DNA of 64,000 bases from Picochlorum sp. 'celeri' (Eukaryota > Chlorophyta > Trebouxiophyceae), in contig JAACMV010000022.1 in NCBI GenBank assembly GCA_010909725.1, positions 1,240,001 to 1,304,000 on the forward strand, given 5' to 3'. Below, one piece after another: positions 1 to 11,879 of the stretch. The notes beneath the pieces are model-generated. The model was not told the origin of the DNA. It saw nothing but the letters and a program-made list of their open reading frames with translations, and made no database searches. Each line of letters begins with the position of its first letter. Position 1 is the first letter of the stretch. Position numbers and translations under genes: made by a program.

Positions 1-145
1 ACCGGTGATTGGTGGCAGTATTGCAACGACGAGGAGCATAGACTCTATTTATTGTCGCAGTCAACGTGATTCAAACGCGGGAACGTCATTGCAAACGTGA
101 TTACTCATTTAGATTTGGTCATCAATTCATTTCTTTTCCATAGAA

Positions 146-1281
146 ATGAGTTACAGCATGCTGGATGATGACCCTCGGGGTTTCAGGTGAGCAAACGCGT
201 GCTTTTTTGCGTGATGGCCAAAATTGTCGCCAGACAAGCAGACGCTATCGCAGCGATTCCTGTACCGCGCATTTTAATCGATATTTATTTTCGTATATAG
301 GAAGAAGAAGAGCTTCGCTTCTCGTTTGCTGAGACTTCACAGCCTGCTCGCTTGGCTGTTGGTGTTTGTTCTGGTCGTGTTGTTTTGGAAGACCAGGACA
401 TCCCTGATGAAACAGGTTGCAGAGCTAAAAGATTTTTCTGATTCCACTCAAAGTGAAACGTTCGAGAAAATATCAAAGATGAACGAGAATATAGGAGCCA
501 AGAACCGTGAAATTGCCGAGTTGAGCAGGGCACAGAGAGCTGATAAAAAGACCATCTCACAGGCACGTGCACATTTGTATTGCGACGATGTATGGCATAA
601 CTCTAACCTCTATTATTGTATAAATTGCAGTGTGAGGTTGAGAAATCCAACCTGATGAGTGAGAGAGACCAATTATCCACCAAATACGATGGCTGCACAA
701 AGGAAACACAATCTTTGAAGCAGCAGTTGGAATCTCTTCGTGTGGAGGCAGAGCAGAATCACCAGGTGCATACCGATACCCATCAGATGAAAGATACTAG
801 GATTCAAGATCTGGAGAATCAGGTCAAGAACCTCGCAGACCAACTGAATGCACAGAGGAATGTCAATACGCAGCAGCAGCAGCAGCAGCAGGCCAACAGG
901 GAGACACAAACTGTGGATTCCAACAATGTGCGTCAAGAACCACGACGACAGAATAATAATAACAATGTCGAGGCCGGCAATTCGAACAACAATATGCAGC
1001 AAAATAGCCCTGTCAAAGGAGCAGATGGAAATTCTAACAGTGTGCAACAAGAGCAGCAGCAGCAGCAGCAGGGCATTCCTAGTAAACGAAGAGGGCAGCG
1101 AAGTCCCGACGAACAAAGTAATGGCAACATTCGAATCACAGATTTGCCTGATGAACAGAAAGATGTTGGATCTGGCCGTGAAGACAGGCCGCTACCCAAG
1201 CCTACTCGTGGAAGAAAGAAAAAGTCCATGGGCATGCTGAAGGAGCACATGGGCATCCACCTGGGGGATGAAGAATATTGA
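146..1281 (+). CDS. Type II membrane coiled-coil protein, probably Golgi (three exons)
   Basis: Three exons are seen: 146-186, 301-562 and 631-1281, about 317 residues. Exon 1 starts at ATG 146 and ends at a GTGAGC donor; exon 2 continues in frame after a TATAG acceptor. A short basic stretch (KKK at 15-17) precedes one hydrophobic segment at about residues 27-43, followed by a long heptad-like coiled coil (about 50-190). The rest is Asn/Gln-rich and polar, with two CAG-encoded runs of seven Gln, and a basic then acidic C-terminus. This is the plan of a single-pass type II Golgi protein with a lumenal coiled coil (GOLM1/GOLIM4-like); the resemblance is architectural, not a proven family match. 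The exon 2/3 junction is ambiguous: a GC-AG intron (563-630) or a 41-nt GT-AG intron (590-630) both keep the frame. Confidence 0.6.
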
Positions 1282-1889
1282 AATACATTTAAAATTTAAT
1301 TCTCACGAGAAAATTGAGCGCCCAGTCAAAATCAATTCAGACTGTGGAGCTGATCACGATGACATTGACCAAGCTTGGTCCTTACAGACAGCAGCGTGTC
1401 GATCAGGTAACCCATTTCCCCGTGGCCAATCCAGAGAGTGTAATGGCATTTCAGGCTATTGGATTTAGTTCCAGTGGTTGAGTTTCACTGCACCCTGCAG
1501 TCAGGAAAGAGCCAAACAAGTCAATGGGAGAGGCCTCATTCTCCATGGTGACAGAATGTCCTCCTACGAGAATCCGAGACAGGAGATTTCTTGCTTTTGC
1601 AACAGAAATAGGGGGAGATTCGACACAGCATTCCAGTTTGGCAGACCATCAGTTGAAAAGTGCCGCGATGAGGTCTTGCTGTGGGACCCTGCCCATCAAG
1701 AAACGATATTCAGATGGAACTGTTTGCTGTTTGTTGCTGTAGAAAATGGTGTTTTCTTCGTCTTGCTGTGTGTAAAAAAGCTGGACCGTGCAGTAGACAT
1801 CACTCCCGTTGTCGGAAATGAACGCAATGAAATTTTGTCGACCCACGTCTCTCCCCTTGTAACAGTGGTGATAATGGCAGTCTAACTGG
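1282..1889. other. Intergenic, no supported gene
   Basis: Follows the coiled-coil gene and probably begins with its 3' untranslated region (AT-rich just after the stop). Short open frames exist on both strands, but none has recognisable domain structure or a convincing start. Confidence 0.4.
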
Positions 1890-2760
1890 TCACTTTTTTT
1901 TATTGTCTCTTTTTACGAACGAAGAGAGCAACCAAGGTGGCTTCTTTTCTCCCGGTCCAGTAGTTCGATGGACCGGACCATCGCGCGTCTCTGTGGTTCG
2001 CGTCAGAAAAGAAGTAGCTTTTTCGACGCCAATGTCAACCAACTGTCCAGTTTTGGCCCGTGGTCATCTTTTTTTATTGTGTCTTTTTACAGACGGAAAC
2101 ACGACGAGCGTTTTGCATTTGAAATTGTGTCTCCGGTCGAATCGATGCCAGGAGCGGACATCTCTCAAAGAAAAGAGACCCTGTGGCTTCCCTCCGCTCT
2201 CAATACCCAATCAAAGTCTCCTTTCCCTATTATGCTGGGCAAAAACACGCTTCCTTCTACCCGTATTACTACTATGAATCTATAACATGGTGTACTTCCA
2301 CGAGTCGAGCCGAGTATAGATACTCTCAACAAGCAAGCATGGCATTCGTGTTCTTGGCGCAACACACTCACTGCCACCCGCCCGCTTGAGCTTGGTTTTG
2401 TTCTTCTGCCGTCTCATTGATTTGATTCAACAGTATTGCAATGTCAATTAACGATTCGTGCAGAAACCCATCAGGAGAAAGAGAGGTCCTGGACGTCGTG
2501 GCTCTGTCCACTGTGACTGCCAAGGCATTCACTTGGGAACGGTTAGGGGCCCTTCTCTGTGAATGTGGCCATACGTGGGTCGTATGATGGAATTATTATG
2601 AACCTATGAATCATATGAATGGCTCTTCCTGCCCATGGGTGACAGCTCTGCAGGCCCCTCCTCCTTCTCGTCCCAGTCAATGTGACACGAACGGAATTGA
2701 CGACGACCAGCTGTGTTTTCAATAGGGACTTTCATTCGTCGCGGTGTCAACGGGACATTG
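1890..2760. repeat. Composite dispersed repeat, copy 1 of a tandem pair
   Basis: Contains the T-rich word TTTTTTTATTGT followed by TTTTTAC, then a stretch sharing many blocks with 2915-3570, for example TTGTGTCTCCGGTCGA, GATTTGATTCA and AACGGAATT. The spacing between matching blocks is about 875 bp, so this is a diverged tandem duplication. The segment near 2680-2710 is the reverse complement of a block in the repeats at 9.7, 12.6 and 22.1 kb, which links it to the larger repeat family. No coding potential is supported. Confidence 0.55.
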
Positions 2761-2914
2761 TTCCAAGTATAATAATGGCATGTTCAATGCAAGTGGACAC
2801 TCTAGACTGATCGACACACATTCATTCCCAAGTACCCAAGTGCTTTTTGCTGTAATTGAACACAATAAAAAATTGTGACCAATGCCCCAATGTCCCCAAT
2901 GCCCAAATGTCCCT

Positions 2915-3570
2915 ATGTCGCGTGGTCGTCTTTTTTTATTGTGTCTTTTTACAGACTAAATATCAGCGTTGTTGAAATTGTGTCTCCGGTCGAGTGGATG
3001 ACAAGAGCGGACCCTACGTTGTGTCAGTGAGACCAACACAGACTCTCCACTCCCATCAAGCACTCCTCCTACGACTCTCAAGAAGTAATAAACATCATTA
3101 TTAATCTGTTACATGGTTTATGTGTCCACAGTTTTGCGTGGCGACGACAGATGCTCGCAATAAGCAAGCTTGGCTTTCGTTGGCATTCTTGGCAACACCC
3201 ACAACCATTCGCTTTCTTGAGCGTTGGAGTAGTCTGCCGTCTCCTTGATTTGATTCAGCGGTGTTAGAATAATCAACAATCAACGATCGATTCAATACAG
3301 AAACCCACCCGGAGGAGAACTTCGTCTTGGCTCTCCAGACCTGTCAATGGCATTCCCGTGAACCTGTTGGGGACCCCTTTCTCACTCTCTCTCTGGACGT
3401 GGTGGTCATACGCTGATGGTAGATTTGGTTCATTGTGAATACATACAAATAATAAGCGTGGCCCTTCGTGACACCTGCAGGCTTCCTTGTCCCAACAGCC
3501 GTGACGCGAACGGAATTCACGTTGATAGGACATTCAACGCATTGACAAACGGGAATACCCCTGTATCATT
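2915..3570. repeat. Composite dispersed repeat, copy 2 of a tandem pair
   Basis: Block-by-block homologue of 2040-2760, diverged and about 875 bp downstream. It carries the same T-rich entry word and the same terminal block with GTGACGCGAACGGAATT. Open frames here are short and not conserved between the two copies, so they are not treated as genes. Confidence 0.55.
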
Positions 3571-5229
3571 TCACTACATACATGATCATCATGAGGGTCA
3601 TATTTAATGCCAAATATGGTGCTCTGACTTCTTTTTTCTACTCGTTGCACTACCTCGGTCACTGAGGTGTCGTGGCCCATGGCTAGAGATCGGGTTGGTA
3701 TGGCCAAGGTCTTTTCTACCACCTTTAGTAAGTACGTACCACTACTAGTGGTATGTATGCAATCATCGTGTGTCATCGTGGTGGTTTGGCAATGTACGCA
3801 TACATTGTAAGGCTATGGATGGACGGTCCATCTGAGGGTCCATCCGAGGCAGATGGACCAGCACATGTGTAGCATGTGGACATCCATCCATTCTCATGTG
3901 GACTCTCATGTGGACCGACCGTGAGTCCCACCATTTCTCTGCGCAGTATTGATTGTAAGATTGAATCAAATCTTACACGTGTCAATCCAACATATAAATA
4001 CTAGTTTTATCGAATCAAGTCAAGGAGACGACAGACGAAGGAAAACCAAGCCAGCGGGTGGGATGCAACCTCTGGGCCTCTTGTGGTGAAACTACCCCTT
4101 TGTTTGTCGTCGAACGTTGCACCTTTTGCTCTGTGCCTTCCGCCTTTCCTTTTGTTTTTCTTTTTCGAACAGATGGATCGATTTGTCCTGCGAGCCTGTC
4201 TCGTGGCTTGGGGGTTCTTTTTTTCCTTGCCTCTGTTTGGGGGGGCTGTGCCTGCTGTTGCAATCATCTTTTCAACTCCTTTTCTTGGTTCTTGGCGGTC
4301 TTTTGAATCTCGACTATTCGACACGGTGTCAAATACTAGTAGATCCCCATTCAACAACCAACCTATTGAGGGTGAGCTCACCTCCTTTCTTTTGTCACAG
4401 GCTCTTTTTGTGCTGTTGTTCCAATCTGGTATACAAACGCATGGGAATAGATTCTGTTTGTTCTTTGTTTTCGTTTTGATTGTTGTTGTGTAGCAGAGAG
4501 CCTTACTTTTTTTTCTTCTGTAGTGGTAGCTCCTACATTGATTCATCCAGGTCAGAGCAGCTCCAGCGGTGGCCACATTCATTCCTAGTGTCTGCTGGAC
4601 AGACAACACCTATCATTTCAATCAAAACCAGATTGATTCTGCTATATATCTTTTGTTCTTGTATTGTTGTAAGTGGATACGACATCATACTACTAGAAAT
4701 ACTGCTCAGAAAGCAGTCGCGTGTCAGGACAGCAGGGGGTGTTGCATGACTCCCAACAGACTTCTGTGTGTGTGAGTGTCCACATCCATCCTATATTCAC
4801 ACTTCGTCCTACTACTTAGCATACGATAGAGTAGACCGATTAGAACACATTTTTTTATTATTCGTGTTATTGTTGTGTTTTCTGAATCCACGAATCAGTG
4901 TGTGTGGAGGTATGTATGGATGGAGCTGTTCTGCTGTTTTGTTGGTTGAGTCTGTGGATGGTGGGTGAGCACACATTGTGTGCTATTGCGACTACTACTC
5001 TCTTCGTTCTTTGTACCTCTGGAGCAGCTACAGCAGTAATTATTGTTGTTTGTTTTTAGTAGTAGTAGTAAATCAACAGTAATAGCTGTAGCTGTAGAGA
5101 AGAAGAAGAACAGAAGGTGTAGCTCTTCAAAGGTTTTTTTCATCCATCTCCACAGGGAGGGTAGATAGACTGAAGGCATCGGTCCGATATGGTATTGGAC
5201 CGATCGGTGAGGTCGGCCTCCTTTTATAT
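3571..5229. other. Low-complexity intergenic region, no supported gene
   Basis: T/G-rich simple-sequence DNA. Several overlapping open frames occur on both strands (one of 200 residues on the minus strand, 4007-4609), but composition explains them and no domain is visible. Around 3815-3930 there are short iterated words (GGTCCATC, CTCATGTGGAC). Confidence 0.4.
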
Positions 5230-5320
5230 TCTCAGGCGTGTCCGTCCGTAAATGAGGACAATAAAAAAGGATGACCATCGAAACCACACGCTTTCCCCGC
5301 TCGGCCACACACTCAGCGTG
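5230..5320 (-). repeat. tRNA-like SINE head (A-box word plus T-rich word)
   Basis: On the minus strand this reads TGTGGCCGAGCGG, which matches the internal A-box of tRNA-Leu/Ser genes. A B-box-like GGTTTCGA follows, then TTTTTTATTGTCCTC. The same order recurs at 9215-9300 and 12235-12300. No tRNA cloverleaf can be drawn, so a tRNA-derived SINE is an inference. Confidence 0.35.
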
Positions 5321-5444
5321 CTTTTTTCATCTCCCATCACAAGAGACATTTGACCGATGATGGTAGTTTCACTTTTGTTGTTTCTTTCATCATCCTATCG
5401 AAGACCTCTTCTGATGGGGGCGCCTGGATATGTGGAGCACACAC

Positions 5445-6912
5445 AGGTGGAGAGGAGGAGAGAGCTGTGGAGCAGTCTTTCAACACGACGAGATCTTCCC
5501 CATTCCCACCATTCCAAGAAGCGTCGCAATTGTATATATACTATCCTACTACTATGCTCATTGCAACACGTGTAGTCTAAGTAAGTAAGACAAGGTGCCA
5601 TGCATGATGATGATACTGAGATACTAGTTCCTCCAGCATTAGTGCAACGTTACTCTAGTGCTTGCCACAGCTTGCTTGTTGTTGTGAAGAAGACGAATTC
5701 TTTTCATTCTTTTTCTTGTTTCATGTCTTCTATTTATTCTTTTTATATATGCTACTACCATTATACCTCCTCTCTTTATCTCATATGTTGTCTGTGTAGG
5801 GTAGCTCCTGGTTCTGCTTGTGTGCATGAGACTTGTGTGTTTTGTTCTGTTCTGTTATTATTGGTTGGTATTATTGCTCGTGTCGATTGTTGTTGTGCAT
5901 GTTATTATCATTATTACGACGACTATTATTATGAGATATTTACTTTCTTCTTCTTTTGATTGCTTTGCTTCTTCTTTGTTGGTGTGTTGTCTCATGTTGT
6001 AGCTGCAGTAGCAGTAGCAGATCTTGCGGTGTGTGGTGTCCGAGGAGGAGGAGGAGTTGTTTCACGTGGTGTGCAACGCTTTGATGAGTGTTTTTTTTTG
6101 GTTGGTTACTATACAGCACCCTTCTTTTTGATTAGCTTGTTTGGTATGTTTTTGGTGGTGGTCTCAGTCAAGTCAAGGGGGTGGTGATGGGAAGATCGCC
6201 ATTCTTCTTCTTGTTGGGAGAAGCTCCCTCTTCTTCTTCAGACATGTGGCAGCAGACCACTGTTTGTTTTGCACTTGGTGTGCGACGTTTCTTTTTTTAT
6301 GATGGGTGTTTATTATTATTCTTCTTACCTTCTTACTTACTCTTACTTACTTACAATTGTGTCCTTCTGTTGTTGTTGTTGTTGTTGTGAAGACGACGAT
6401 TTGTTTTTTTATTTCATTCTTGTTTTTTCATGATGATGTCTTTTCTTTATTTTTATTCTTTTCATACACTTGCCTTCTTCTTCCTATCGTTGTACCTTTC
6501 TGTATCTCTCAGGATATGAGATGTTGTCTGTGAGTCTCTCCTACTATCTCCAGGTTGTTCTTCTTGTCGTGTCGTGTTATTATTGGTGGTGTGGATTGTT
6601 GTTGTGCATGTTCTTATTATCATTATCATATATAAAGGGTATTATGATCTATTTTTTTGTTATTTTGGCGTGTTTTTTGGTTGGCGTGTGTTTTTTGGTT
6701 AGGGTATTTTGGTCTTTTTGTGGGTTGTTTTTTTTGATTTATTTTGTCTTTTTGTGATGTTTTCATATTTTTGTGTAGTTTATTATTTTTTTATTTAGAA
6801 ATTGTGTTTATTTTCTGTTTGTGTGGCGGACTGGGTGTGTAATAATGTGTTATTTACCCTCATTACCCTCGCCCACCAAGAACGACGCAGGCACAGGGTA
6901 TAGGGTATAGGG
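5445..6912. repeat. Left arm of a large inverted repeat
   Basis: Reverse complement of 6938-8437 with moderate divergence and small indels. Landmarks are GCTTGCCACAGC, GAGATATTTACTTTC, GTGTGCATGAGACTTGTGTG and GGGTATAGGG at the inner end. The arm is T/G-rich and full of short simple runs (TTG, ATT). The long Val/Leu/Cys-rich frames in it come from this composition and are not genes. Inside the arm, 5685-5950 resembles 6380-6660, so each arm is itself a diverged dimer. Confidence 0.75.
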
Positions 6913-6937
6913 NNNNNNNNNNNNNNNNNNNNNNNNN
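6913..6937. other. Assembly gap (25 N) at the centre of the inverted repeat
   Basis: A run of 25 unknown bases lies between GGGTATAGGG and AAACCCTATACCC. The gap is at the symmetry centre of the inverted repeat, so the two arms may be directly joined, separated by a spacer, or wrongly joined. Confidence 0.95.
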
Positions 6938-8437
6938 AAACCCTATACCCTGTGCCTACGTCGTTCTCCCGGGCCAAGGGTAATGAGGGTAAATAACACA
7001 TTACTAGCACCCACTCCGCCACACAAACAAAAAATAAACACAATTTCTAAATAAAAAAATAATAAACTACCCAAAAATAAGAAAACATCACAAAAATCAA
7101 AAATTAAGCCAAGAAAAAACACCACCAAAAAGACCAAAATACCCTAACCAAAAAAACACACCAACCAAAAATAACAACAAAATAGATCATAATACTCCTC
7201 TTCATTGATAATGACAACAATAACATGCACAACAATAATCCACACCACCAAGAATAACACGACACGACACGACACGACGAAACACACGACAAGAAGAACA
7301 ACCTGGAGAGAGATAGGATACACTCACAGACAACATCTGAGAGAGAGAGTAGAGAGAGGTGCAATAGTAGTAGTAGTAGTATAATATATGAAAAAAATAA
7401 AGAAATAAATAAAAGACATGAAAAAATCATGAAACGAGAAAGAATGAAAAAAGTATTGTCTTTGTTTCACAACAACAACAACAACAACAACAACAGAAGG
7501 ACACAATATTAAGGTAAAAGTAAGTCAGTAAGAACAAGAAGAAGAAGAATACCAATAAAAATAATAATAATACACACCATAATTGAAAAAAACGTCGCAC
7601 ACCCAGTGCAAAACAACAAAGAGGTCTGCTGCCACATGTCTGAAGAAGAGAGGGAGAGCTTCTGGGAACAAGAAGAATGGCGATCTTCCCATCACCACCC
7701 CTTCCTTGACTTAACTGGGACCACCACTAAAAATATACCAACCAAACCAATCAAAAAAGGATGTTGTATAGTAAAAAAAAACACCACTCATCAAAGCGTC
7801 GCACACCACGTGAAACAACAACTCCTCCTCGGACACCACACACCACAAGATCTGCTATTGCTACTATTGCTGCTGCTACAACACGAGACAACACACCAAC
7901 AAAGAAGCAAAGCAGTCAAAAAAGAAGAAAGTAAATATCTCATAATAGTAGTAGTAGTAGTAATAATAATAACATGTACAACAATCCACACAAGCAATAA
8001 TACCAACCAATAATAACAGGACAGAACAAAGCACACAAGTCTCATGCACACAAGTAGAAGAACAACCCGGAGCGACCCTACAGAGACAACATGTGAGATT
8101 CTCTAGAGAAAGAGTTATAATAATACCTGTGAAATGAATAAATAAGGAAAAGACATCATGAAACAAGAATGAAATGGAAACAAATCGTCGTCTTCACAAC
8201 AACAACAACAACAACAACAAGCAAGCTGTGGCAAGCACTGGAGTAGCCTTGCACCAATGCTGGAGGAAGTATCACCACCAATGCTGGTCTTACTTCATGA
8301 GGAGTTGCAATTAGATTAGTAGGATACAACTGCGACGCTTCTTTGAATGAGGGAGATCTCGTCGTGTTTATGTTGCTGCCAAGAAAGCAGGCTTTTTTCA
8401 CAGCTCTCCTCCTCGACCAACTCTGTTGTGAACATTG
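6938..8437. repeat. Right arm of the large inverted repeat
   Basis: Inverted counterpart of 5445-6912, A/C-rich on this strand. It contains CAA and AGT simple runs that mirror TTG and ACT runs in the left arm. Homology ends near the AGCTCTCCTCCTCGACCAA boundary. A third, direct copy of its outer part lies at 11880-12230. Confidence 0.75.
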
Positions 8438-8680
8438 GTGGTGAATGCGACGCGAACTACTCCGAATGATGGCAAGGGATAATGGGAAATCTCTTTACAC
8501 TGCTATTTCTTCTCCTGAAGTGCATATGAAATGCCTAAAGTCGGCAGACCACGGGTAAAAGCTCTCAACCTTCGAGTCTGAGGCAACCACTGGTGGTTGA
8601 TTCCTGGCCCACTGCAAAAACATGCGGTGGCCAAGGTGGGTCCTCGCCATGTAAATGCACCATCTGCCTCCTTGCATAGT
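8410..8680. repeat. Partial copy of the composite unit (end segment)
   Basis: Shares TGTGAACATTGGTGGTGAAT, GCGACGCGAA and GATGCCTAAAGTCG-like blocks with 10090-10260, 12920-13080 and 22450-22620. In each place it lies next to a tandem array, so it looks like the border segment of a higher-order satellite block. Confidence 0.5.
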
Positions 8681-8687
8681 TTTTGTG

Positions 8688-9070
8688 GATACATGAAAGA
8701 CTCAACAGCGCCACGGACCCGGCGAAACAAGACTCAGACGACCAGCAGCGCGTGATTCCTGACTCGATTCGAACATGCGGTGACCAAGGTTGGTCATCGC
8801 CCCACAAATGCCCGACCTGGCAGTTCGCACGGTTTCTGTGGATACATGAAAGACTCAACAACGCCACGGACCCGGCGAAACAAGACTCAGACGACCAGCA
8901 GCGCGTGATTCCTCACTCAATTGGGACATGCGGTGACCAAGGTTGGTGGTCGCCCCACAAATGCCCGATCTGACAGTTCGCAAGGTTTCTATGGGTATAT
9001 GAAAGACTCAACAGCGCCACGGACCCGGCGAAACAGAGCTCAGCCGACCAGCAGCGCGTGATTTCTAATC
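8688..9070. repeat. 153-bp tandem repeat, about 2.5 units
   Basis: The word GATACATGAAAG recurs at 8688, 8841 and (as a variant) about 8995, giving a period of 153-154 bp. Units share GCGCCACGGACCCGGCGAAAC and CAGCAGCGCGTGATT. Words such as the GTGGATACAT block are shared with the junction units at 10330 and 22710, which border the 160-bp arrays. Confidence 0.6.
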
Positions 9071-9214
9071 CCAATTATCCCTTATCCCTTTTTAGCCAGT
9101 CCTGGTGACCGGTCAGAGGAGTGCCTGGACCGGACGCATCAGTCGACTAAAGTGAACCATTTTTTTCGCCCGTCAAACTTCCCTTGTGATGGGAGATTAA
9201 AAAAGCCACGAAAG

Positions 9215-9375
9215 CACGCTGAGTGTGCCCGAGCGGTTTAAAGCGTGTGGGCTGGCCCATGGTCGTCATTTTTTATTGTCCTCATTTACGGACAAACACC
9301 ACGTCCGAGGAGATCGAGGTTCAACTTGGTTCAACTTGGTCCAACTTTTTTATTGTGTTTGTTTACGGACATTCG
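9215..9375 (+). repeat. tRNA-like SINE head and T-rich word, two copies of the word
   Basis: Reads TGCCCGAGCGGTTTAAAGCG, then a CATGGTCGTC block, then TTTTTTATTGTCCTC with TTTACGGAC. The T-rich word repeats at about 9347-9369. Same family as 5230-5320 and 12235-12300. Short open frames overlap it but are not conserved between copies. Confidence 0.4.
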
Positions 9376-9479
9376 CCAGCAGACCCGACTCTACGGTCGC
9401 ATGCCAACGGTCTGGGGCTTTGTCGGACCGAAGGGTTCAGAGGACGAACAAAGAAGCATGTGGAGTTGTCCTCACAATA

Positions 9480-10260
9480 CAAGAAAGGAAAAGCCGTATG
9501 TAAGAACCAGCCCGAATACGTCAGTATAAGGTGTCCCTTCCTATGGTTGTTGTGCATACGCAACATACTGCGGCTATCTCTCGACTGTTCCAGAGCAAGT
9601 TGACACCACCTTCCAGAGCCGTGACATCGCCTTGGCCCAGGCGGTGCCACGCACTGCCGAAGAAATGGTGCCCCATAGTGATTCATATTGAATGAATGGA
9701 TAAATAAGACAGCATTCAGGAGTTCCTCCGTCGTCACCGCGTCGGTTTCCACGCCAACCGACGGTCGTCGATTCCATTCGCGTCGCGACGGTTGGGACTA
9801 GCACAGGCCTGGAGTCGTCCTCCATGAACATGAAGGAGCGTTATTCTTGATTTAAAATTATATATGAGTCGATAGAGCCGTCGATTGACCACCACGGAGC
9901 ACAACAGGGTTCCAACAACAACCGCCCCACGGGAATGACATGACAACAACACTCGCAAAGGTGCCAACAAGCCACGACCTCCTTCTCCCAGGTTTTTCAC
10001 CCTCTAGTATCTTATATTCATATATCTTTCAAGAAACTTCTGTGCTCCGTCCAGCAAACAAACTTATACGGGTTGCTTTACCCAGAGCTTGTTGTGAACA
10101 TTGGTGGTGAATGCGACGCGAACACTCCTGATGCTGGCCAATGGCAAAGCTCTTTACACGGCTATTTCTTCTCCTGAAGTGCATATGAAATGCCTAAAGT
10201 CGGCAGACCACGGGTAAAAGCTCTCAGCCTTCGAGTCTGAGGCAACTGCTTGTGCTTTGA
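9480..10260. repeat. Composite satellite unit, copy A
   Basis: About 0.8-kb unit with ordered blocks: a CAACATACTGCGGCTATC start, CGTCGGTTTCCACGCCAACC, TTCGCGTCGCGACGGTTGGG, GACCACCACGGAGCACAA, and a GTGAATGCGACGCGAA end. The whole order recurs at 21900-22620 at high similarity and, partly, at 12490-13080. It leads directly into the 160-bp array that starts near 10443. Confidence 0.65.
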
Positions 10261-10442
10261 TTCCTGGCCCACTGCAAAAGCATGCGGTGACCAAGGTGGG
10301 TCCTCGACACGTGAATGCGCAATCTGGACCCTTGCATAGTTTCTCTGGATACATATAAGACACAGTAGCACCACAGACACGACAATAGAGTGCTGATGCG
10401 CCCACAATCATGCCCCAGGTGCTGCAAAAGTGACTCCCAGAC

Positions 10443-11868
10443 ACACCCCTCCCTATCTGGTCGGTCGTCGCGAGTATGGCAAATCCGGGAGAGGGCATTT
10501 GAGATATTAGATATACAAGCCTGCTGAATGCGACAGACCCAGAGGAAGATGTCGCACGCGGCCAGAAAAGTGACCCCAAGGGTGTTGCACTGGTCTTCCC
10601 AACCACCCCTCGCTATCTGGTCGGTCGTCGCGAGTATGGCAAATCCGGGAGAGGGCATTTGAGATATTAGATATACAAGCCTGCTGAATGCGACAGACCC
10701 AGAGGAAGATGTCGCACGCGGCCAGAAAAGTGACCCCAAGGGTGTTGCAGCTGCCTTCTCAACCACCCCTCGCTATCTGGTCGGTCGTCGCGAGTATGGC
10801 AAATCCGGGAGAGGGCATTTGAGATATTAGATATACAAGCCTGCTGAATGCGACAGACCCAGAGGAAGATGTCGCACGCGGCCAGAAAAGTGACCCCAAG
10901 GGTGTTGCACTGGTCTTCCCAACCACCCCTCGCTATCTGGTCGGTCGTCGCGAGTATGGCAAATCCGGGAGAGGGCATTTGAGATATTAGATATACAAGC
11001 CTGCTGAATGCGACAGACCCAGAGGAAGATGTCGCACGCGGCCAGAAAAGTGACCCCAAGGGTGTTGCAGCTGCCTTCTCAACCACCCCTCGCTATCTGG
11101 TCGGTCGTCGCGAGTATGGCAAATCCGGGAGAGGGCATTTGAGATATTAGATATACAAGCCTGCTGAATGCGACAGACCCAGAGGAAGATGTCGCACGCG
11201 GCCAGAAAAGTGACCCCAAGGGTGTTGCACTGGTCTTCCCAACCACCCCTCGCTATCTGGTCGGTCGTCGCGAGTATGGCAAATCCGGGAGAGGACATTT
11301 GAGATATTAGATATACAAGCCTGCTGAATGCGACAGACCCCGAGGAAGACCTCCCACGCGACCAGAAAAGTGACCCCAAGGGCGTTGCACTGGTCTTCTC
11401 AACCACCCCTCGCTATCTGGTCGGTCGTCGCGAGTATGGCAAATCCGGGAGAGGACATTTGAGATATTAGATATACAAGCCTGCTGAATGCGACAGACCC
11501 AGAGGAAGATGTCGCACGCGGCCAGAAAAGTGACCCCAAGGGTGTTGCACTGGTCTTCCCAACCACCCCTCGCTATCTGGTCGGTCGTCGCGAGTATGGC
11601 AAATCCGGGAGAGGGCATTTGAGATATTAGATATACAAGCCTGCTGAATGCGACAGACCCAGAGGAAGACCTCCCACGCGACCAGAAAAGTGACCCCAAG
11701 GGCGTTGCACTGGTCTTCTCAACCACCCCTCGCTATCTGGTCGGTCGTCGCGAGTATGGCAAATCCGGGAGAGGGCATTTGAGATATTAGATATACAAGC
11801 CTGCTGAAAGCGACAGACCCCGAGGAAGATGTCTCACGCGACCAGAAAAGTGACCCCAAGCCAAAAGT
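10443..11868. repeat. 160-bp satellite array, nine units with a 320-bp higher-order period
   Basis: The word CTATCTGG recurs every 160 bp at about 10453, 10613, 10773, 10933, 11093, 11253, 11413, 11573 and 11733. Units are nearly identical. Units alternate between two versions near the end (GCACTGGTCTTCCC versus GCAGCTGCCTTCTC) through about 11240, giving a 320-bp dimer. Later units carry a second variant set (CCTCCCACGCGACC). The repeated 139-residue minus-strand frames are by-products of the period (160 is not a multiple of 3). Confidence 0.9.
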
Positions 11869-11879
11869 TTGAGGTTCTG

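Noticed and set aside
4007..4609. 200-residue minus-strand frame
   Set aside because: Low-complexity composition, overlapping frames on both strands, no recognisable domain or splice context.
6890..6960. Telomere-like TATAGGG words next to the gap
   Set aside because: Only two imperfect copies per side and mirrored orientation; explained by the palindrome centre.
5600..8050. Many hydrophobic Val/Leu/Cys-rich open frames in the palindrome arms
   Set aside because: They come from T/G-rich simple sequence and mirror each other across the inverted repeat; no start context, no domain.
9220..9300. A true tRNA-Leu or tRNA-Ser gene
   Set aside because: A-box-like word present but no acceptor stem or anticodon arm can be folded.
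10154..11726. Repeated 139-residue proteins
   Set aside because: Identical frames recur every 320 bp from the satellite; no gene signals.
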